Source of the DNA: Tachypleus tridentatus
Lineage: Eukaryota > Arthropoda > Merostomata > Xiphosura > Limulidae
NCBI RefSeq assembly: GCF_004210375.1
Contig: NC_134831.1
Span: 2,976,001 to 3,040,000 of the forward strand
Reading direction: 5' to 3'
DNA: 64,000 nucleotides
Shown: one piece after another, positions 57,212-64,000 of the stretch
Numbering within the stretch: position 1 is the stretch's first letter
Layout of the letters: every line of letters begins with the position of its first letter
Made by a program: the position numbers and the translations under genes
The notes under the pieces: model-generated
Seen by the model: only the letters and a program-made list of their open reading frames with translations
Told to the model about the DNA's origin: nothing
Database searches by the model: none

Positions 57212-58689
57212 ACACAGAAACAAAAGTAGAACTAGTTATAAAAGATACAAAAACAAAGTACCAAAAGAAGATAGCATACAATACATCTGCCTGAAAAAAA
57301 GCACTTGGAGACTGTATGAACACTTGACAACACTCTTTAACCTATTACTAAATTCTGGATACATCCTGGTTTTTTGGAAGCAAGCAATTGTTTTTTTTTT
57401 TGTTCCATAAAGAAGGAAAGCCAGCAAATAAACTAAACAACTACCACCCGACCAGCTGTATAGAGAAAATGTTTTGAAAGAATAACAAACAACAGAGTGA
57501 ATAGACACTCAAGTTTCTCAGAAATAGCTTCAAACTTACCAGAAATTTAAAATGGATTTAGAAAATATAAAAAGATTATTTGGTCAGACTAAAAGAAACA
57601 ATTGTAGATAGTTTCAACAAAAACGATTACACTGTCACCTGCTTTCTCGATATCGAGACAACTTTCGACATTGTGTGGTCTTAGGTTTTGCATAACAGAA
57701 ATGGAACTATCGCGGGGAATTATTTGGTGGCTATCCAACTCCCTGGAAAATAGAAGTTGTAAAATAAGTGTTAGGGGAACCTTTTCTGAGTCATTTACCC
57801 CAAAGGAGAGGTGGTTAGCCCTATTCTATTCATAATGTATATCAGCAATTTGCCCTTAAAAGACCCAGAATTTGAGTATGCATCACAATTCGCGGATAAT
57901 GTTGAGGTCTAGAAAAGTGCCCCCGCTCCATCCACATATTGAACAATTATGAATATCGCATAAAAATAAATGTTCACCAAAACCTATTTTTAACCTTCAC
58001 AAAATAAAACATAAAAAAACAAATTATAGATAAATGGAACACTTTCCCAGACTGCAACCTTGGCAATTTTTTTTACGATTAACCTTCGACCCAGAGCAAA
58101 CGTGGGTAAACCACACAAATAGTATAGAAACAAAAATTTGGAAACACACAAATTATGGAAGAAGCCTAACTGGCAAAAGACTAAGGAACCTCACTAGACA
58201 ATATCATAAAAATATACAAAACATATACGTCTCATCATCAAACATCTATGCCCCACATTGATAAATACAGCACCTAAACATAAATAAACTGTAATCAACA
58301 CACAACTGTCTAATTACTACAGCATTAAAAGTTCCCCGTAGAATATCATCAACATTTATGTACAATTAAGCAAACATACAAACCATTACTGCTGAATTCT
58401 TGCATAATTTTCTAAATTACTTTGAGAAAACTAACAAAAGAACGACATGCTTTGTGAACTTAATTGCTACTATATACATGATGGAAATAAGCCTAAGTTC
58501 CTCTCACCTTTTAACATATGTTATAGAAATTTTATAAGGCAACTTAATACTAGACCGTAAAACCTACACAAGTTGCCCTGAGCAAGTGCTGTTTACTCAT
58601 GTCGTATCATCATAAATATTCACATGAAAAAAAAACATTTCTGACAGGACGAAGAGGTCTTAATGAACGTGGTCTACAAAAAGACCAAA

Positions 58690-60540
58690 ATATCTTTAAA
58701 GAAGAAGGTTACTCAGAAGGCGATACATGGATACAGCAGATCCAATTATTAAAAACAAATTAACTTTATAAAAAATAAAATTAGAAATGAAATCAAACAA
58801 TTAAAACAAGGTAGCTGGTACAGTTACTGTTCCAACCTTATGAATATACTGACTCTAAGAAAATTTGGACACATTTAAAGAGATTCACAAACAATCAAAA
58901 CATTCACAAATATCGGACATTACACTATAGTGATAAAACAGTTTACAAAAATAAACAGAAAGCAGAAGCTTCTAAAGACCAATTGAACAAAACTTTTTAA
59001 ACACATCAAGAACAAGACATGAATAACTATTTCTACAATAAAGTAAGTGAACATGTACATGTAAATCAAGACATATATACACCAAAATCTCCACCCACTA
59101 CAACAATCCTCCAAAATAATAATCACGACCCACCACAAAAAATCATAAACATAACAACTAAACCCATGGTTATACTATTTATAAAAAATCAAGGCACCAG
59201 GAAAAGATCAAATACAAACAATACTGTTTACGAAAGGTATTATAAATTGTTTGATCACTGAACAGCTTTATTTAATCTGTCCTTAAATTCGTAATAGATT
59301 CATGACCTTAGAATGCATTTATGTTCTTGAAGGAAGGAAAATCAGTGAATAAGCCGGAAAATTACAGACTGATAAGTTTAACCAGTTGTCTAGGCAAAAT
59401 TTTAGAGAGAATAATTAGCAATAGGATCTCAAATTTTCTTAATATCACATCAAAATTACTTGAAGTTCAAAATGGTTTCACAAAATGTCAGTAAACAAAT
59501 GATAATTTATTGATTTTAGTTAGTTAGGCTTACTGAAAATTGTAATAGATAGCTTTAACCAAAAGAAATTCACTGTCGCTTATATCGAGAAAGCATTTAA
59601 CACTGTATGGTAAAATGGTTTAAGATTCAAATTGAAAGAAAAGGAATTAATAACAGGAGTTATTCGCTAGTTATCTAACTTTCTTAATAATTTAAAATGT
59701 AGAGTAAGTGTTGAGGGTATCTGCTTGGAGTATTTTATTCCAGAAGCGGGTTTTTCTCAGGGAGAGGTAGTTAACCCTGTTCTGTACATCACGTATGTGA
59801 GTGATATGCCATTAAATGATATTAATTGTAGTTCAGTTTTACAGTTTACTGATGATGTGGCCATATGGAAGAGCTCAAACATACCCTTAATAGCATCAAA
59901 CAATTTACAAACAATTTTAAATCAAGTAATTGAGTGCTGTCAGAAATATAGAATCGAAAGTAATATACCGAAAACAAAATTAATTTAATTCGAAAAAACA
60001 CTTAAAGTACGTAGAAATCCTTCTAAATTATATCCGAACGGAGCTCTTCTTGATAACAGTTCATCAGCAAGATTTTTAACCCTAAAGTATGATTCAAAAT
60101 TAACTTGGAGAAAATGTATATTAGAAATTACAAAAAAAACTGTGGCAACGAGCAAACTATCTGAAAAGGCTAACAGACAATAAAAACATTATTAAAATTT
60201 ATAAACAATTTAACAAAATATGCATGCCTATTATAGTTAAATGTAGCAAAAACAAATCTTAAGGAATTATAAATAATTCAAAATTCAATACTCACAACAA
60301 CTTTCAGAGTACCAAAAACCACGAACTTGACATATTTACATTATTATATAAATCTAACCCCACTAACTGATAGATTAATAGTTCCGCTAATTTAATGGAA
60401 ATTTATACAAAAAACGATTTGTCAACAGAAATAGACCGCTATATCATACATGATATTGATAAGGCTAAGTGCCTCTTATTATTATATTTCTATGTTAAAA
60501 ATAAGATCACTTGCACTAGAAATACAAAATATTTTACTGA
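58690..60540 (+). mobile_element. Jockey-like LINE, copy 2
   Basis: Second, diverged copy of the LINE family, in the same orientation directly after copy 1. Linker blocks: KKIWTHLKRFTNNQNIHKYR (about 58857-58917) and NNYFYNKVSEHV (59019-59057). Reverse transcriptase: AYIEKAFNTVW (about 59578-59610), FLNNLKCRVSVEG (59681-59720), GFSQGEVVNPVLYITYVSDM (59752-59811), then LQFTDDVAIWKSSN (59842-59880). The FTDD catalytic pair is preserved here, unlike copy 1. Post-RT: LIECCQKYRIESNIPKTKLI region to 59985 and LTLKYDSKLTW near 60080-60110. C-terminal IQNSILTTTFRVPKTTN near 60272-60325. Many stops and frame breaks, and the 5' end is missing. Confidence 0.8.
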
Positions 60541-60879
60541 GAATTAGATATCATTGTAGTATATAAAAAGGTTTTTTTTATGTATAAACACGCAGTGGTG
60601 AATATCTCTTGTGAAAAAGGATAATTTGATTTCCGAACTGTTTGTGATCTAACACAACCAAAAGAGGCGAAATACTACGGTGCGAAATACTTGTGAGTAT
60701 ATGTGACAGAATAAAGTGGATAATTTAAGATGACAAACAATGCTATTAGCATTATGTTTAAGGAAATGGTCCTGAAAAGGCGAAGAAGTTGAATCAGTGT
60801 TTTGTGTTAGAATATTTTCAGCATCTTTTGATAGTTCCTAAATCACTAATTCAGGTGAGAAAGAAGTGGAAAATGTATC

Positions 60880-62925
60880 AGGCCTTCCCAAGTCCTGAAC
60901 GACCTAAAAACCCGACAATGAACGTGAGTGACAAGAAGGCACAAGCACTCATTGTTTGTTGAAGGAGGTGCTGTGGTTAAAAAAGGTTGGAAAACACTGG
61001 TGTAGAGAGTTGACTTCTTCATGAATGCAAGGGCCCTCGAGGTAGGCATTGACATCTGTATCCTCTGAAGGTGAGATGGTTGGTTTCTTGGAGGCAACAA
61101 AGAAACTAATGAGCTTACTTTTTGAGGGGGAGATTTAGTTTTGTTATGGTTCCGTGGTTGTAACATTTATTTGTTGAGGAAACTTTCTAGACTTCTTGAT
61201 GCAGGAACATTCGATTGAGTTCATAGAACATGGGTCTAGTGAAACAGTAGTGAAGTTTAAATCTGGGATCCAATGCTACAGTCAACCAAAAGAAACTCAT
61301 GCTGAGCTAACAGTGTGTGAACAGGTTTTTTTTTTCTGCAGAGACAAGATTAAAATTACATCTGGATTAAATGCTGTAAGTTTCAATCATCAGCCCATAA
61401 GCACATGGCATATATAACTGGAGGTAACAGTGTTTTGACCCTTGGTGAAATCTATCGCCTCTTCAAAGGGTTTCAGTACTGTCATCACTAAATGTACAAT
61501 CACAGATAAATCACGAAGAGTAATTTTCGACATACTAGTATCTAAATTATCTAATCTCTTCTGGAGAATCTTCAAAAAAGACAATCACTTTAATTTCTGA
61601 GTTCCATCGTGTTGGTGTTACCAACTGAACTCTGGCTTCTCCCTCAAATAGGTCAGTTGCTGGCGTTGATTTTCGAATGTAGGACACATTGGCTGATACT
61701 TTGGAAATTACTTTCAGCAGTGGTCTGGCTTCTTTCATACCATCCGTGACCACAAACTGTAGCGTGTAGATAAAACAGAGGTCATGTTAAGAAATAAATT
61801 TGTATAAATTGTCTACTGATTTAGATTTATTCAAAAGTTCGTTTTCTGAATCACTACCTGTAGATGAGTTATCAGCATTTGTTACAGTAGATAGTGTTTA
61901 CGGTTCAAACCCAGACAGGCAGAAAGCCTTGATCATGTTGTACGGGTTATTAGGTATTACATATGTCACCTTATTGTTGATGTGAAAGAGATATTATTAT
62001 TTGATCATACTGAGCTGCAGTATTACCAGAAACACCAACATGCTAACAGGACTGTTTGCATTTTTTAATTCAAGTATAAAATTTACAGTGACTCCAAGAA
62101 AGTTGTGCATTTGTTTGCTGCTCCAAATATCTGTAGTAACAGTGATGTTGGGTACAAGTTACAGTAGAAAGATGGCATTTGGAGAAAATGCGACTGTGAA
62201 GAGTATAGTGAGAATCCATGGCTGCCATTAAATCTTGAAAATCTTTTGATTCCACTACTGAGGAGGGTTGTAGTACCAGTAATAAAATTGAAAAGTGTGC
62301 TAGTGATGTGTTTATGACCAGGATTTGTTTATTTATATTTAGTTGATTGTGAACAACAAGCTGCTATTTCAGGATGCTGCACCTGGGCGAAATTAATAGA
62401 GTCAGCTTTAGACATGTGTAGCTCTGCCTCATATATATGCTAGAAATAAGAAAACGATATTTCAGTTATATGTATTGAATATTGTTTATAATAAAAGCAT
62501 AATAATAAATAACAATATGAATATAGCTCAAAACATGATAAATTTAGTTTAATTGTATGATGCAGTTTACAATAATAAATTATAATAGGTAAACGTTTTA
62601 GTTATATAATATAGTTTATAGCAAAAATAATAAAACTATATAAAACTAAATAAACGAAAATAATACAAAATATAGTTTAATACGTATGAGAAATTTAGTT
62701 TACCTATATTATGTATAATTTACCAAGAATATATTAACAAAAGTAATAAAAAGGTCTGTCTTCAGATGTATCAGCAGGTTAGAAGTAGTTTTATATTCGA
62801 AGTAGAAATAATAACATTCGCAATATTTACACTTTGCCTTTATGTGACCAGATCTAGTGGTAGGAAGTATGAAGTGTCTGCGTACCACTGAATGCAGTTT
62901 AGTAATATCGAATTCTTTCAAGTGA
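60880..62925 (-). mobile_element. hAT transposon relic with BED zinc finger (minus strand)
   Basis: Read on the minus strand from 62921. First is a BED-type zinc finger: SVVRRHFIL, KAKCKYCECYY and TTSNLLIHLKT, with the Cys-x2-Cys and His positions visible. Then comes the hAT core: DFQDLMAAMDSHYTLHSRIF (62244-62185). Next: VTDGMKEARPLLKVISKVSA (61750-61690), YIRKSTPATDLFEGEARVQL, and PTRWNSE (the conserved TRWNS block). Then LKPFEEAIDFTKGQNTVTSS (61483-61420), and a weak C-terminal region (YLEGPCIHEEVNSL-like, about 61045-61000). Frame breaks and a gap occur between blocks, and the dimerisation block is not seen. It resembles ZBED-type hAT transposases and is inactive. Confidence 0.82.
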
Positions 62926-63009
62926 CTTGACTGGATTAATAACCATATAATATAATAATTGTTAAGGTAGTTGGAGAGTATTAATATGATTTATAATGCT
63001 GTTGATGTA

Positions 63010-63346
63010 ATAATATGATTAGATGGATACAAAAGTCACGTTTACTCGTACAATATTAAGTACGAATACTCCCAAAGCTGTATTCAAATACATTGGAATA
63101 CGAATACCGAATAAGAAAACCCCTTGTCTGACTGAGGGTGCGATGTTTGCGACAACACACATCCGAAAGTGAATTGACAGCAGACTGTAAAACCTTATTC
63201 GGAGTAGACATGGTCTGACAGTGGGCAACCAAAGTAGTATCATTGACAAACTGGTACAACTGAACAGGAAACTTAGATCGAGGCACATCTGCAGCATAGG
63301 GAATGTAAAAGAGAGATAAAAACATAGATCCTTGAGGAACTCTGGT
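63010..63346 (-). mobile_element. LINE reverse-transcriptase fragment (minus strand)
   Basis: On the minus strand, NTRVPQGSMFLSLFYI (about 63346-63300) matches the G-PQGS-LSP-LF block. It is followed by DVPRSKFPVQLYQFVNDTTL, where FVND replaces the FADD catalytic pair, and LQSAVNSLSD. This belongs to a jockey-like LINE, different from copies 1 and 2. The fragment ends exactly where the tandem array begins. Confidence 0.75.
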
Positions 63347-64000
63347 GTTAATGGTTTAGGTGTTTCATTAACACAGTGTAAGTGTTATATTGACAATGGT
63401 GTAAATGTTGTTTTAACAGTGGTTTAGGTGTTTAATTAACAATAGTATAAGTGTTGTTTTAACAATGGTGTAAATGTTATTTTAACTGGTTTAGATGTTT
63501 CATTAACAATAGTATAAGTGTTGTTTTAACAATGGTTTGCATGTTTCTTTAACAATGGTATAAGTGTTGTTTTAACAATGGTATGCATGTTTCATTAACA
63601 ATAGTGTAAATGTTGTTTTAACAGTGGTTTAGATGTTTCATTAACAACAGTACAAGTGTTGTTTTAACAATGGTTCACATGTTTTTAACAATGGTGCAAA
63701 TGTTGTTTTAACAGTGGTTTAGATGTTTAATTAACAATAGAATAAGTGTTGTTTTAACAATGGTGTAAATGTTGTTTTAATTGGTTTAGATGTTTTATTA
63801 ACAGTAGTATAAGTGTTGTTTTAACAATGGTTCACATGTTTCTCTAACAATGGCGTAAATGTTATTTTAACAGTGGCTGGCGTGTTTCTTTAACAATAAT
63901 ATAAGTGTAATTTTAACAATGGTTTGCGTGTTTCTTTAGCAATAATATAAGTGTTTTTAACAATGATTTACATGCTTCTTTAACAATGGTGCAAATGCTA
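63343..64000 (+). repeat. Minisatellite of alternating 23-bp units (46-bp higher-order period)
   Basis: Two related 23-bp units alternate: type A, AATGGTTTAGATGTTTCATT plus AAC, and type B, AATAGTATAAGTGTTGTTTT plus AAC. Every unit ends in TTAAC or a variant. About 28 units fit between 63343 and the window edge, where the array runs off. A few units are shortened (for example near 63678 and 63955). No open frame runs through it. Confidence 0.93.

Larger units (their letters stand above)
53930..58550 (+). mobile_element. Jockey-like LINE, copy 1, with three later insertions
   Basis: One decayed non-LTR retrotransposon read in order across the insertions. Endonuclease start: TCFQETR near 54195-54215. 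Endonuclease middle: NIMVAGIYCSPNK near 55728-55766, with GD-KSKHYYL and STNANGG near 55830-55885. Linker: FDYNKANW-like block near 56278-56305, EIDVYYHTITECLKP near 56370-56415 and RRKIRRQFI near 56505-56530. Reverse transcriptase: LYEHLTTLFNLLLNSGYI at about 57312-57365, then FLDIETTFDIVW near 57640-57675, GEVVSPILFIMYISNLPL near 57808-57858, and QFADNVEV near 57888-57910. The second catalytic aspartate of FADD is asparagine. C-terminal part: TFDPEQTWVNH (58086-58118) and later blocks to about 58550. It is interrupted by a mariner, a foldback element and a SINE. Confidence 0.78.

Noticed and set aside
61196..62231. Plus-strand frames of 60-76 codons
   Set aside because: They are shadows of the minus-strand hAT relic, whose translation carries the recognisable blocks.
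63343..64000. CRISPR-like array of regular repeats
   Set aside because: Units are contiguous with no unique spacers and differ from one another. This is a eukaryotic minisatellite.

Overview
This is a 64 kb window of an AT-rich animal nuclear genome. It has spliced genes, long introns and many degraded transposons. The clearest clue to the host is a tRNA-derived SINE present in about 18 full or partial copies. It has a head with A-box and B-box motifs, a conserved body and a CAAA-rich tail. From memory I associate this family, and a second small SINE at about 43.1 kb, with horseshoe crabs (Limulus/Tachypleus group). I could not check this, so the host call is an inference of moderate strength.

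Region 1-24.4 kb is the 3' part of one plus-strand gene. Seven exons (2787 to 21008) join in consistent phase into 242 residues: an acidic linker plus a complete START lipid-transfer domain of the STARD1/STARD3 (MLN64, arthropod Start1) type. The N-terminal membrane part must lie upstream of the window. Introns hold an inverted-repeat element, a CR1-like LINE relic, a DIRS-type tyrosine-recombinase retroelement, a hairpin element, two decayed SINEs and three degenerate copies of the start of the last exon. CpG is scarce here.

Region 24.4-46 kb has no recognisable host gene. It holds a second DIRS-type copy split by a SINE, a third DIRS 3' fragment, a Tc1-like relic, LTR-like repeats, several two-copy unassigned repeats and most of the CpG-rich SINEs, many with target-site duplications.

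Region 46.8-47.9 kb carries the only long intact reading frame: a minus-strand family-31 beta-1,3-galactosyltransferase of 360 codons. Its open frame begins exactly at a splice acceptor, so its initiator ATG is probably in an upstream exon not located here.

Region 48-64 kb is a transposon graveyard. It holds a TTAA-flanked hairpin element, a 470-bp foldback element, hAT relics on both strands, a jockey-like LINE interrupted by a mariner, a foldback element and a SINE, a second diverged copy of that LINE, and a third RT fragment. The window ends in a minisatellite of alternating 23-bp units (46-bp higher-order period). Apart from the START gene and the galactosyltransferase, no host protein-coding gene is supported. 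No prokaryotic features, CRISPR arrays or defence systems are present.
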